From: Psococerastis gibbosa
Taxonomy: Eukaryota; Arthropoda; Insecta; Psocodea; Psocidae
Direction: 5' to 3'
DNA length: 64,000 bases
Assembly (NCBI GenBank): GCA_963971405.1
Contig: OZ020488.1
Location: 22,277,089-22,341,088 of the forward strand
Both the position numbers and the translations under genes were made by a program. Below the pieces are notes generated by a model. The model saw nothing but the letters and a program-made list of their open reading frames with translations, was not told the origin of the DNA and did no database searches. This document shows, piece by piece, positions 41,313 to 53,030 of the stretch. Numbering within the stretch: the stretch's first letter is position 1; each line of letters starts with the position of its first letter.

Positions 41313-41840
41313 CTTGATTTTGACTGCATTGGGCTTACAGCGACAACCACCCTCTTACACTCGGAAACAGCCATCGTTGATTGACTAAGCTGCGAATGCA
41401 CGCACCTTACCCGCCTGATCAAATCGGCTTGATAAGAGTTAAGCTGCTAACGAAAATTTGTTCCTGAGGTCAATTGGAGTAAGAATCACTAAATACCTAA
41501 TTATCCCTCGAGCCCTTATTCACGAGATATGGAGGAGTATGTATCAAAAAATTTTATTCTGCATTAAAAAAGTAAAACTGTTTGGTATGGGTGCTGGAGG
41601 GCCTGTTTTAAAGTTATGGCTATATTTTCCGTTTTATAAACCATACGTTTTTTATGGAACCTAGTTTGCACAAAAAGGAACGATCATTGATGAGCTGTTT
41701 ATATGAGTCACATTGGCAATTTCTCCGTTGAAGACATGATAGTGTGCACACCACCATCGCATCCACGGTTTGGCGGTATCTTCCTCAATTACAAACAGAG
41801 TTCGACCAAATTATATCTACTCGTAGATACTATGGCGTAA
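41313..41840. other. No recognised feature
   Basis: Flank between the exon A/B candidate and a family X copy. A short ORF at 41458-41664 has no support. Confidence 0.3.
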
Positions 41841-41841
41841 T

Positions 41842-42707
41842 AAAGAACCGGTCCGAGTTCACTCGAACATGCTTTCCAATTTATCAAAATTATTAGATAG
41901 AGAAAATTAGTAATTTTATGGCAAATATTTTTCCTATGGTTAAATTTCCGATGTCTCGGGGGGGGGGGGGGGGGGGTGTCCACCTGACGTCACTGGAGGT
42001 GAGGTAAATTCTAGATAGGTCAGAATAGCACATTAATTACCACACAGCAATAATGGCAGGGCATGCAATGCATTTGAGCGCGAATTTTCTATCATTTTTT
42101 TCAAAAAATAATTTTTTGGGCAAAACCAAATATTTTTCTGGGAAAGCAACCTATCCGGTTTCGTTACTCAATTTAACACCTAAAACATGCTTGAAGGTAG
42201 AAATCATCGATAGAAAGGTTTCGCATTTTTTAGTCATTTTTTCATTAAAACTTAGTTATTTTTATTTTTTTACCCCCAGAAGCAAACTATCAAGGGGCAA
42301 GCGACCCCCCGCATTTTGTCAACATTAATAACGACTACAATCTACGAGAATTTAAAAGAAATCGTTGGAGCCGTTTTTGAGAAATAATTTTTTTAGACGT
42401 TTTTTTGGAGTTTTTTGAAAATAAAACCCCCCCAAATTGAGTTAGCCCAAAAAAAAAAAAAAAATGGTCCCGAGGTATGATTTTTGTGAACCTACATGCC
42501 AAATTTCACTCAAATCCACTGAGTAGTTTGCCCGGAAATCGACGAACAGACAGACAGACCGACAGACAGACATTTTGTAAAAACCACTTTTTTGGGTTCC
42601 TGGGACCTCAAAACGTGTAAATCCGTTGAAATCTCGGAATCGAAAATTTCGACCATCACAAAGCTTTCCTTATACTACGTATAAATTGGAAAGCAATAAA
42701 GCTTTCG
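41842..42707 (+). repeat. Family X repeat, full-length copy 3
   Basis: From AAAGAACCGGTCCGAG to TTGGAAAGCAATAAAG, with all landmarks. A 19-nt G run lies at 41958-41976. ATAAAG occurs at both edges and could be the target duplication. Confidence 0.88.
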
Positions 42708-43446
42708 TGTTCAGTAGAACTTAATTTATTTTTACTATACGGTACCTGTATGTTTTATTACGTAACTTGTGTAATACTTTTGCAGTACATGGTGAAATAC
42801 CAGCAATATTAATTACCAAAGCTTATCCTACACGAGGTGGGGGTCACAAGCGCCCTTAATCAGTGGCAGGCGGACTGGGGGTTGTAACTATACGGATAAG
42901 TAGCCTACTGAAGTATGCATTACTATTTGAAAATTAATAAAGAAAATAAACGAACACATTTAATTTCACGGGCTTCATTGAATTGTCACAGTGAACAGTT
43001 CTTTAGCTGGTTTGTTGTAATTAATATTTATTGAGCACCAAAAGGTTTTATAATTATTTTAAATGACATTAATTGTCATGATTATCGCAAATATTCGATC
43101 GAAGAGGCATTAAAAAAAGGAGAAGAATGTAACATAATAGGTATATTCTCTAGGGTATATAGAGGCAGAGAGAGCCAATTTCGATTCGCACATTATTTTA
43201 TCGTACACGGCATTGTGTAATCGAAGCCAATTGTATTGTACATTATAGGGATGAGAAGTTTAGTTCTCACTGGTTGGGGCACACGCACATCGAATCGTCA
43301 GCAACGGCCACTCCAAATGAAAGGCAGCACCAGTCTATTAAATGTCAAACGATTTGCAACGGTGCAACCTTCACCATCAACGTCGCCCTTCTTTTAGATA
43401 ATGGACACACACCATTGATAGCCACATTCTTTTTTATGCTACTTCA
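42708..43446. other. No recognised feature
   Basis: AT-rich sequence without exon or repeat that I can support. Confidence 0.3.
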
Positions 43447-43710
43447 ATCTACACTCCAGCGGCGGCGCTACGGGGGTGCCCGAGGGGGCCTGGCCCCCCC
43501 CCCCCCAACAGCTTCTCTGGCCCCTCTGGGGCCCCCCACTTTTGAGATAATTTACATGTTGTTAAATTCCAGAATTATTATATATACCTACTCCGAATGA
43601 AAAATGTTTTGTTTTCTCATTGGTCCCCCCAGATAGAAGTCATGCCCCTCCATGCCCCCCCCCCCCCGCCTTAAAATTTCTAGCGCCGCCACTGATCTAC
43701 ACTCCAGCGG
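43447..43710. mobile_element. hAT-like MITE, 238 bp, with 16-bp flanking direct repeat
   Basis: Element 43457-43694: CAGCGGCGGCGCTA and inverse TAGCGCCGCCACTG. The 16-bp string ATCTACACTCCAGCGG occurs at 43447-43462 and 43695-43710, so the duplicated sequence runs into the left terminus. C runs at 43494 and 43656. Confidence 0.65.
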
Positions 43711-44218
43711 GTTCCTCCGAAATTATTTGATTTTTGACAATTGAACTTTCCAGACATGCGACATTTCACTAATTCTATAAAATCGCAGCCCTGAAATAAA
43801 ATCCTGCGGTTACGGTCCTGATAGAGTAGTCTACATTTTTTTTTCTTTGGTTTCGTTTCCAATTTATTGCATGATATTGAAAGGGCGGGAAACGTTTACA
43901 TGAGCTGAGCTGATGTTACGTTCGGAAACCTTCGGGAAACGTTCACATGATGTTATTTAGACAATCCAGTTACAGTTCTTTCCACGAGGACTTTGTTTAA
44001 TGCCACCTGTATCTCATAGCTATTGGCCATACTTATCTTATGGCTAGACCTGATCAATTCCATTTTATTATCTTAGGGCAACAGTAATCTACGATAGTTC
44101 CCCGACATTGTCAATTTGTAGCATTGACTATACCACCCGTCTGCCCATTTAATTTTAAAAAACGCCTCGTAACCTTCTGTACCGTGCAGTCCACATTAAC
44201 TTATTTAGAATACAGTAC
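43711..44218. other. No recognised feature
   Basis: No supported gene or repeat. Confidence 0.3.
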
Positions 44219-44219
44219 A

Positions 44220-44418
44220 GTCAGGACATGTATAGTAGTGGTGCCGACTCCGACTTTCACCCGAAAGGTTGATGGTTCGAGTCCCACACCTGCCACATTT
44301 TCGGGCCATGCTTCGGAGCAGGCGGCCCCGGGTCTTCCTAGTTGAGTGTAAGAGAGGGTTTTATAGCCCTAACTCCGCTAGGTTGTCTTAGTAATAGAAC
44401 AAAAAGGTCGATTTATTT
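44220..44418 (+). repeat. SINE family 1, full-length copy
   Basis: GTCAGGACATGTATAGTAGT, GACTCCGACTTTCACCCGAA, B box GGTTCGAGTCC, then body and GGTCGATTTATTTATT tail. Its tail abuts the next family X copy. Confidence 0.88.
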
Positions 44419-44543
44419 ATTGCTTTCCAATTTATACGTAGTATAAGGAAAGCTGTGTGATGGTCGAAATTTTCGATTCCGAGATTTCAACGGATTTACA
44501 CGTTTTCAGGTCCCAGGAACACAAAAAAGTGGTTTTTACGAAA

Positions 44544-44574
<31 letters not shown>

Positions 44575-45284
44575 GCATCGATTTCCGGGCAAACTACTCG
44601 GTCGATTTTGATGAAATTTAGATTTATAAAAATCATGCCTCGGGAATATTTTTTTTATTTTGGACCAATTCAATTTCGGGGGTTTTATTCTCAAAAAACT
44701 TCAAAAAAACGTCTAAAAAAATTATTTCCCAAAAACGGCTCCAACAATTTCTTTTAAAATCACATGCATTGTAGTTGTTATTAATGTTAATAAAATGCGG
44801 GGGGTCGTTGCCCCTTGATAGTTTGCTTCTGGGGGTAAAAAAAATAAAAATAACTAAATTTTAGTGAAAAATTACTAAAAAATAATTTTTCTGCGAATCC
44901 TTTCTATCGATGATTTCTACCTTCAGGTATGTTTTAGGTGTTAACTTGAGTAACGAAATCGGACAGGTTGCTTTCCCAGAAAAGTATTTGGTTTTGTACA
45001 AAAAAAATGTTTTTTTTTTTTAAACGATAGAAAATTCTAAAAATTCACACTCAAACGCATTGCGTGCCCTGTCAGTATTGCTGTGTGTTAATGTGTTGGT
45101 CTGACCTATCTAGAATTTACATTACCTCCAGTGACGTCAGGTGGACAACCTTCCCCCCCCCCCCCCCGAGATATCGGAAATTTAAGCATAGGAAAATTAT
45201 TTACCGTGAAATTACTCATTTTCTCTATCTACCAATTTTGATAAATTGGAAAGCATGTTCGAGTAAACTCGGACTGGTTCTTTA
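44416..45284 (-). repeat. Family X repeat, full-length copy 4
   Basis: Minus orientation from TTGCTTTCCAATTTATACG to AACTCGGACTGGTTCTTT, placed in the T/A-rich tail of the SINE. TTTATTTATT occurs at both edges. The 124-codon ORF starting at 45064 crosses its C run and is spurious. Confidence 0.85.
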
Positions 45285-45285
45285 T

Positions 45286-45780
45286 TTATTACAAGACTAT
45301 AAGAAAGAAAGAAAGAAAATTGTCTTCATTTTCCATGTGGGCGAATTTTGGGCCTTTCGGCCCACTCTTACAATTAACCCATATTATAATGAATATATCC
45401 AAAAAGAGAAGTACCTTATAATTCCAAAAGATATATGAAAAGTGCCTTGCGTGGAACATTCAGACAAATAGGGTTAAAATAAAATGTTTGATTCCCGACC
45501 AGCGCACATGAATTTTGATAGAGCACCTGGCTCGGCCATCAATCTCAATGAAGACCACCAAGTTGGACCGTGAGTCAGCGCCCGACCAGGTGCCGACAAA
45601 AACACCCCACCTATTAACCCCCCGCCGCACTATTAATTAAACACACGATAAAAATCTCTGCTAACAAGCCATTCATTCAACTTATGGTGTTTTCTATTTT
45701 AAAAGGGGGAATATTGGCGTACGGTAGTCGGTAGGGTACCATACCTTAGATGTTGCTATTACTGTTTTGATATAGAAAAA
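45286..45780. other. No gene; AAGA microsatellite
   Basis: (AAGA)n near 45300; otherwise unassigned. Confidence 0.3.
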
Positions 45781-45782
45781 CT

Positions 45783-45854
45783 GGACTTGGCGGGATTCAA
45801 ACCCACGATCTACGCCTAACCGGGGCGTCCTCTTAACCGCTCGACCACAAGCCT
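45783..45854 (-). tRNA. tRNA-like cloverleaf, 72 nt, possibly a SINE head or pseudogene
   Basis: Minus strand AGGCTTG..CAAGTCC can form an acceptor stem (six of seven pairs, one of them G-T). The A-box region is GTGGTCGAGCGGTTAAGA. The anticodon arm is ACGCC/GGCGT around loop CCGGTTA (anticodon GGT, Thr), and the T arm is GTGGG/CCCGC around TTTGAAT (B box). Variable loop of five. Weak points: a two-pair D stem, C instead of T at position 33, a mismatched first pair, and GGT is unusual for eukaryotic Thr. Likely tRNA-derived rather than a working tRNA gene. Confidence 0.35.
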
Positions 45855-45855
45855 G

Positions 45856-47689
45856 CACAAGAACAGTTGATGTATATCCTCTACTTATATGCTCGTATTG
45901 ACATGATTCGTAATGTTAGACAGGTTAGCACATGACTTGTTCGGTTAGATAGGTGTGTAACTGTGTTTGGTTATAACGTGGAGGTTACCTCTTCAACCAA
46001 AGTTAATTTAATGTCAGTGTATACTCCATATAATACTGCAATATAATGTGTACTGTTTTGTTAGCTACACCGTCGACGAAAAATCTCACATTTTAAATAC
46101 GAAACTTAGATATGAGGATAAAACAATATTTATCAAACTATTCCCAGCAGCCTTATGGCTTTGACATCACTCAGCTAACAGCAATATAGATTTAGCCGAG
46201 GACTGCTGAGCTTACACAGCAATAGAATACCATGAACATGTATTGGTACGGACTCCGAAACAAGGTGTAACATTGGGGGGATAGTAGGCCCCATCCCAAA
46301 AGAAATTTTGGCCTTGTGTAGGAGTCGGTACTTAGCCACCCCCCCCCCCCCAGACTTTTGGAGATTTTCCTTTAGTAATTTAGTAAATAATTATCAATTT
46401 AGCCTATCCGAGCCATATCTTATTTCTAAGATAAGCCTTAAGCTTAAATTCATACTTTCGTCTTGTCTTTCCACTCTGGTACCCTGCTAGCTTGTCTGAC
46501 TACTACAATAGTAATAGTGCTACTACAATACTAGCTTCAAAAATCAAAGCTCTCAGCTCGCGTAGGTTTACCTCAAACATAATCCATAATCCTCTGAAAA
46601 CGGTTAAATTCGACAAAGTGTTTTGTTTCAGAATCATGAGACGAAACTGCGGGGAAACTAGCTATTTCTACGCAATAATGACTATTTTGAGTCAAATGTG
46701 GTGAAAATGAGGGTATGAACGCCCCCCCCCCCCTCCAGCGTCGCTCAGAGGGATAAGATAAACTCTCCAACCCCTACAAACCAGCTAGCAATAACTTTTA
46801 ATACACTCCCAGCGTAAGCAACTTGTTATGATACAGTATCTTACACCCTCAATGCAGGGATTCCAAAACGACTTACAAGTCCCCAAAACCTTCTAATATT
46901 CATGTTAATTTTAAAAAAAAGCAGCGAAATAGAGGGATGATGGTCTTAACGGGTCTTCCTACCCTGCAAACTAAAGATAAATGTGATTTAAATATGTATA
47001 TATATTTGGTACTAGTACATACCTGTATGTATGGCTCTCAGAAAGTTTGTGAGTTAATCAAACCGTGAAAATTGGCTCCATGTAAATAAAGGTAGCCCTG
47101 GTATAGACTAAATAGTCAGCCCGCTGTCCAAAGATTAGCTTACACTGCTCCGAGTAACCAAAGATTAGCTTACACTGCTTAGTCTCTAGAATTAAAGAAA
47201 ATATCGTCAATAAGACTTCCTGCAACAGTAACACTTTCAAACTTTTGGATTTTCACCAGCGCGGAGAATTCAAATAAATTGGGAGCTCTCTCTTTCTCTC
47301 CCTTCAGCTCATTTCCTTTCTTCCACCATTTTAACTTTTTACATTACAAAGTTTTAATTGCTTCGTAGGCACCTAGTGTACGATGAAAAAAAACGTGAAA
47401 TATGTGAGCAGCTAATGGCTTGTAAATGTACGACCTCTTCTTTAATGACCAGAAAACTCATTAACTGTTCTTGTTTTCAAGATGGCATTTAATGTAATGC
47501 AAAATAAGACGATCAGCACCCTATTTTGTAAAGCTCCTGCACTACAGTAAGAACCAGGTCCGTAACCAGGATTTTATTTCGGGGAGGGCTGCGATCCTAT
47601 CTTAGTTTGTAGTTAAATAACGCGCGTCTGGAAAATTCAATGCTATCTAAATCTAATGTAAAGTCAAAAGCCTGGTAATAACCATAATG
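45856..47689. other. No established gene; short direct repeat and poly-C runs
   Basis: Contains C runs at about 46340 and 46722, and a 22-bp direct repeat (AAAGATTAGCTTACACTGCT core) at 47128-47149 and 47158-47179. Short ORFs only. Confidence 0.35.
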
Positions 47690-47945
47690 ACGCTCTGCAT
47701 TCTTCTTCCTCTTCCCTCTTAGTGCCGCGCGCGCAGCGTGAGGGGGTCGCCCTGGACCCATCTCTTGTATTTGACCTGGTCGAACGCTAACGCTCGCCAT
47801 TGTTTTTCCTCTTGCTCTGGCGAGTTGTTCGATTCTCGAGGGTTGTCCTCGGTCTACCGATGGGTCTTCTACCTCGTGGCCTTGTTTCCGCCAACCTCCG
47901 GGGGGTCCTATTCTCGCGCATCTATTGGACGTGATTTGTGCATTC
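47690..47945 (-). pseudogene. LINE C-terminal fragment, second type
   Basis: On the minus strand, frames with slips give PRGRRPIGRPRTT, then EKQWRALAFDQVKYKRWVQG: the RPxGRPR..W.A...D...W.. ending of a non-LTR retrotransposon ORF. It is more GC-rich than its surroundings. Not coding now. Confidence 0.5.
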
Positions 47946-49540
47946 AGCTGTTTTAATTAGGTACTGTATGTAGTCTGTAGCAGCCATCTTCAGGTGCTTA
48001 GTAAAAATGTATTTTCTCAGTTTTTACAAAATTCAAAAGTAATACAGAGCTGATTATTCGATTGTGTAACTGACTAAAGCTCTCTCCCACACTCATCTAG
48101 TAATGGTCTGGACTGCCTGCTCTGTACAGTTACAGTATGTCCTCCAAAGTGTGGCCAGAAAACATGTGGGACTTGAATAAACAATACGGTATAAATTTAC
48201 CTGACTGATTGCCATGAAAACTCAAAGTACGGTACCTATCACGTTTATAAAAGTCAAAAGTGAGTTTATGAGGTAAGGCTTTGACAGGAAAGCTGAGCTT
48301 CATTTCCGTGTTGGAGGAAGGCATTCGTCAGTGAGGCCGTAACATTATTTACTGTACAGCCACGTATCGTATATTCATGAGACCCGGATTAAAAGGCAAA
48401 CAATGAATGGCCATGAACCATTGGATAAACGAGAGAAAAATGCAGTATATTATATTTATGCTGATGCGATATCAGGACCGTTTGTATAAGTTACGAATTT
48501 TAAATGTGGGTTAACATAGTAGGCCTACTCACCTTTTCTTAAGTTGAAGGGATATTCCAAGAAGACGTTATTGGTAGTATGGTGCATAAAAAAATTAATA
48601 TCTAAATGTATTCTACAATATTTATATATACCGTCTAAATACATGTATATATAGTAATGTATTCACTATAGCCATTAATTACGGTAGGTTCCTCCACACA
48701 TTTTTAATACTGCTCAAATTCGCCAACTAAATTATTCTACTTTCTGTCACAAATTAATTGAAAAGAGAGAGAAAGAGAAGGGGTGACCAGCTGTCTGTTA
48801 AATTCAATAGACCATAAATAAATGAATATCCACCAATTTTGTACATAAAACCTATGCCTTTCATAGCAGCAATATGTATTTTAAAAAATGCACATGAATG
48901 AGAACACTGTTGGTTTTTAAATTCATTTTTTATAATTTGATACAATATACATACAATATAATATGTATATATTTTTAAATCAAATTTATTGCCGAAATGA
49001 AACTGTTGTGAAGAATCCCATACAACACTTTCGTAGGCTAAGCAAGCAATCTAAATTCCAGTATACCGAATACCACTATAAGAAATAGCTTAGCCACCAA
49101 ATGAGAAATGACCTCGCGTTGAACCTTTCTCGCATAGGTCAGCAAGCCAATCCATAAGACAATTTTACGACCCCTTCATATTTATGTCGTTTTATGAATT
49201 TTTCAAAGCTCTCATCGTAACTTTATAACTATTGTAGCATGCAGATGATGATGGGGGCCGGGATTTGTGAATTGACCGTTCGTCATTAATTCAGTGTTTT
49301 ATAACACGATATAGCTGATACAGTGATGCTATTATCAGCCCTCGTGAGTTATTGCCCCGCGGGCGCCCGCCCCTACAGCAAATTTTTATTTATTCCCCCT
49401 TGTCATTCATTATTGTTTGGTGAGGGTCTTCAACATAGTCACGCTACTGTTATTATTTAACATATTGCAATGGATGCTCCTTCTTTTAAATGAGAGAAAA
49501 TTCGGATTTAATTATCTTTCATTGGTATAATGGCACGGTA
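47946..49540. other. No gene; degenerate SINE and possible microexon
   Basis: 48066-48190 is a diverged SINE family 1 copy in minus orientation (CTCCAAAGTGTGGCCAGAAA). 48533-48587 (-) reads ATGCACCATACTACC.. to AAAAG/GTGAGT, a possible short first exon (MHHTTNNVFLEYPFNLRK) with no other support. The rest is AT-rich. Confidence 0.3.
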
Positions 49541-49541
49541 T

Positions 49542-50105
49542 GATTTTAACGGTGGCGTAGCGTGCCTTTGCGGGGCCCCGTATAAAAAATTTGTTTAAGG
49601 GCCCTTATGAAGGGTAAAGATTTCTCACAAAAGAAAAAAAATGTTTGCATAACGCGTCAATAAATACTGCTCTCCGTGGTTTATCATCGTATGTACATCG
49701 ATTATTGGGGGATTCCGCAGCCCGCGATAACCGATGTCGGGTGTTGGGTGTTGCCAACCTTTGAACGTACGCTTTACGCGGGAAAAAGAGATATAGCTTT
49801 TTTTGACTTTTGTCATTTCTGAAATAACAAAAAATTTGGGGTTTTTTTATTAATTTTTGCTTAAGCACGTAGCAGGCCCCCGTGGCCCCCATTTAATTGA
49901 TTATTATTAATTTTCTGGCTATGCTTTGGAGGGCATGTAAAGCAGGCGGTCCTGGACCTTTCTAGTTGAGTGTAAGAGAGGGCTTTATAGCCCTAAATCC
50001 GCTAGGTTGGCTTGGTAATAGAACAAAAAAGTCCTTATTTATTTATTATTTATTTATAATTGATACGGCAGATCACGGCGGTATGGCTACGCCCCTGGAT
50101 TATAT
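49542..50105. mobile_element. hAT element (~548 bp) with a SINE inserted
   Basis: Element 49550-50097: CGGTGGCGTAGC at the left, and CAGGGGCGTAGC read inward from the right. Flanks GATTTTAA (49542-49549) and GATTATAT (50098-50105) match at 6 of 8. A 5'-truncated SINE family 1 copy occupies 49912-50058, so the SINE inserted after the hAT element or was carried with it. The minus-strand ORFs at 49605-49892 are within the element. Confidence 0.6.
49912..50058 (+). repeat. SINE family 1, tail portion
   Basis: TTCTGGCTATGCTTTGGAGG, GTTGAGTGTAAGAGAGGGCT, CGCTAGGTTGGCTTGGTAAT, then TTTATTTATTATTTATTT. The tRNA head is missing. Confidence 0.8.
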
Positions 50106-50194
50106 GCGTATTGAGAGTTGAAACTGATGATAATAAATAGAGATTTAGTAAGTACGCACGTCTAAACTTGTTAGGTTCGTATGCATGGCCAGGG

Positions 50195-50333
50195 GGGTTC
50201 GTCGGGTTAATAACGACTTAGGCCTCATATTTGGGCCCATAGAGCGACCCCGACTTGACTGTCCTATGCCAGCCCATAGGACAGTGGACCTCCTGATTAT
50301 AGTGGATTCCGAACCACTTTGGCCAGGGGGGTG
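50195..50333. repeat. Second copy of the 13014-13145 repeat
   Basis: Nearly identical over about 130 bp to 13014-13145. Flanking sequence differs, showing it is an interspersed unit. Confidence 0.75.
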
Positions 50334-50689
50334 GTCCAAGTCCAAGGGGTCCGGACCGCCCCCGAAATAAAGTTTTTTTATGTAAACCTGTATTGTTTGA
50401 AAAATTGCAATAAATTTATTTGAGTTGAAACACTGGATAGAATGGACTTTCATTAATAAATTACGTTAAAAAAAATTTGGACGCAACCGGTTACATATAT
50501 GTATATTGCACAATACAATACGGAATAGGATCTAGGAAATAATGAAAGAAGGAAAGTTTTCTTTATTTTCCACTATGGGCGAATTTTCGATCCGCTCTTA
50601 CAATTAACTCATACAGAGATCAATTATAGGTATCTCAATGTTAAGAGGGAGTCAAAAAATTGTTTGCAATAGGAAAGGTTTTTATTAAT

Positions 50690-50875
50690 AACGATTTTTG
50701 TTATATTACTAAATGCAACCTAGCGGAGTTTGGCCTACGAAGCCCTCTCTAGGAAGGCCTGGGATCTCGCCTGCTTTACATGCCCTCCGAAGCATGGCCA
50801 GAAAGTGTGGGCTTCAACCCAGGAACCTATCCGTACCTAACCTGTCCGTACCACTATACGCTACATGCCCTGTTC
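50690..50875 (-). repeat. SINE family 1 copy
   Basis: Minus orientation, moderately diverged: AACCTAGCGGAGTTTGGCC, GCATGGCCAGAAAGTGTGGG, TATACGCTACATGCCCTG. The 74-codon ORF here is this repeat. Confidence 0.75.
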
Positions 50876-51320
50876 ATACTCACGCATCAATTAAGGAAAA
50901 AATAATAATTTCGCAACTAATCAGTTCCTCACTTTAAAGTTAATATATTTCTATCACTATTGTCAATTAAAGTTCCGATAATTGAAATAAGTTGCATGCT
51001 TAGACTTCTGCAATACGCTATACTTGTATCAAACCGGTACCAACCCAATGAAATTAGTTTCCAAATTGGCATTACCGTATATAAAAAAACTGACTCTGCA
51101 AGCACAGGTAGCCTATAGCCAGATGTGAAAACTGAAGAAAATAAAAATTAGTGTTTAAAGGGATTAATTAATTAATTTCACTAGATTGCCTTTTCCCAAA
51201 ATATAGAACAGTCTCATAATTGTATATTGTTATTATTTATTAATTTAACATTCATTTTCCCGCCGACCAGGCTTGCTTTCTATACCTTCCAAATAAATAA
51301 ATAAAATTTAATAGGAAATA

Positions 51321-51475
51321 TTGCTTTGTTTGTTACTAAGCCAATCGTTATAGCACAGCCCTCTCTTTCACTCAACTAGGAGTGTAGATAGGCCCTCAAC
51401 CGACTGCTTTGCATGCCCTCCGACACATGGCCATAAAATGTATAAAAGTTGGACTTTTACCAATTCAATAACCTT
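51321..51475 (-). repeat. SINE family 1, diverged copy
   Basis: TTACTAAGCCAATCGTTATA, CCCTCTCTTTCACTCAACTA and CATGCCCTCCGACACATGGC match the family in minus orientation; the head is decayed. Confidence 0.6.
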
Positions 51476-51829
51476 TTGAAAATGAATAAAAAATGAAATG
51501 AAAATCGTATATTTATATACATAAGCGTACAATTAATAATAAGGTAGTTTTACAATTGTGATTGTGAAGGGGAACTGCTACATTTTAGAGGTATAGTACT
51601 TCTCACACAAATGTTTCAGGCATCTTTTTTTTCAAATTGAGCAATCGATTCCGTTTAAACTTTAAAGGTATTGTTAAACTATGTTTCTTTCGCACCAAAA
51701 CCATGTCAATATGGCCCAAACTACAAGGAAAAGTGAATTTCCACGTGGACATTTGACAGTATACACTACAATATTACAAAAAATACGACGTACAGTATAA
51801 TGCGAGCCCTCTCGAAGAAACCACCAGAA

Positions 51830-52130
51830 ACTAAACTCAAATATCTGATAGTTAGCGCATCTTCCGAGTGATGACGCCAACGTTGCCTTTTCTGAAGCGA
51901 ATTTTCCGTGAATTTCCCGCAGGCGGCAGGGGCATCGGGAAACCCTCTGAGTGAGACGCAAGGTGGAGGCACGCTCGCTGTGACCATGTGCCCACTCACA
52001 GGCCCTGCGTCAATCGATACGTGGCCGTATCCAATACACGGGATCAGGGCTGTGTGCATAAGTGTGCCGTGCTCTACTACGTTTTCTGGTGACAAGTACC
52101 CGCGGCTTAATCGTGAATAAGACACCACCC
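51830..52130. promoter_or_regulatory. CpG-rich region upstream of SCAI
   Basis: In contrast to its AT-rich surroundings, this stretch is rich in CG dinucleotides and lacks repeats seen elsewhere in the window. It lies 300-600 bp upstream of the SCAI start codon, so it is a likely promoter or 5' untranslated exon. Open frames on both strands here (up to 141 codons, minus) are expected from its composition; I recognise no protein. A divergent gene cannot be ruled out. Confidence 0.4.
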
Positions 52131-52424
52131 TTAGTCCATAATCCCCCTTGAAGAGAAAAAAACTGAAAGCACCACGTGGTACTTGGAACAAGAGAAAGTT
52201 AGGTTACGGTGGATCGTGAGCTCCACTCATATTTACCAAACACCTTCGCGAGCTTTAAAGTGATGACACAACTTGTAGAGAGTATACTTTATACCGCTGT
52301 GAGAATTCAGAAAACTGTAATTTGAGCTGCTGCTGCTGCATGGACATGTGAATATGTTGTTGCACAAATTGTCAACTTGTGGATCATTGTTTAGGGACGG
52401 TATGATAAGATGATATGATAGTGA

Positions 52425-52543
52425 ATGAGGTCTCATGTGGTCGCGATGGTCAATATGTCGGGGATGGACGACCACGAGAGAAAGATTGTCGTCGAGTTCT
52501 GCCATCTGCTCGAGAAGTCCAAGCAGCTATTCAACGGACTCAG
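52425..52543 (+). CDS. SCAI: SCAI (suppressor of cancer cell invasion) first coding exon
   Basis: The plus strand encodes MVNMSGMDDHERKIVVEFCH, then LLEKSKQLFNGL, ending at a good donor ACTCAG/GTAAAC. ERK.V..FC.LL.KSKQLFNGLR is, from memory, the near-invariant N-terminal block of SCAI proteins, where it is followed by DLPQYG. The exon ends two bases into that arginine codon. In-frame ATGs lie at 52425, 52446, 52455 and 52464, after a TGA at 52422. SCAI is a nuclear cofactor that represses MRTF/SRF transcription and also acts in DNA break repair in vertebrates. No exon 2 was recognised downstream, so the first intron probably runs beyond much of the window. Too short for an ORF-length search. 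The minus-strand ORFs over this stretch are shadows. Confidence 0.85.
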
Positions 52544-53030
52544 GTAAACAGTAGCATAAACGAAGGGTGACAACGAAGTGGACCTAAAAGTTATATCAGT
52601 GCATGTATCTGTTGTTCCATTTGCCTTCCTTGACAAATTAATTGACGTGTTGGGTGTAATAATAGACTCTAGCAGGCTCGGATACAAGGAGGCGAAGGGG
52701 GCAGGCAGCCCCTGAGTAATATCAGCGGACACTAGATAAGATTAGGTTTTGAACGAAAATAGACAATATTTTATTAAGAATATTTAATTGTTTAGATAAT
52801 TTAAATTTATTTTCACATAAATAATACACAATTTACACATTTTTATTGAAATTCCTAAAAGTAATGTGGGAATTGATTATGACGTCATGCCGAGATATTG
52901 TATTGAGATGAAGAATTACCGAGAACAGGCTCAATGGCTTCGATTTGGCTTTGATGTATGTGCATCTTATAGGGATATTGCCTTGGTTTGGAGAAGATCA
53001 CAATAACCAGTCAACGTCTGCCCTTTGTTG
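52544..53030. other. Start of the presumed SCAI intron 1
   Basis: AT-rich sequence after the SCAI donor, without recognised exons. Repeats resume at 53030. Confidence 0.45.

Noticed and set aside
45064-45438. 124-codon plus-strand ORF
   Set aside because: It runs through family X copy 4, including its poly-C run read as proline; not conserved as a protein among copies.
51674-52191. 95- and 141-codon minus-strand ORFs
   Set aside because: They overlap each other and the CpG-rich SCAI upstream block; open frames follow from GC content and no domain or splice support was seen. A divergent exon remains possible.
52233-52732. Minus-strand ORFs of 90 and 99 codons
   Set aside because: The second is antisense to the SCAI exon; neither shows a family motif.
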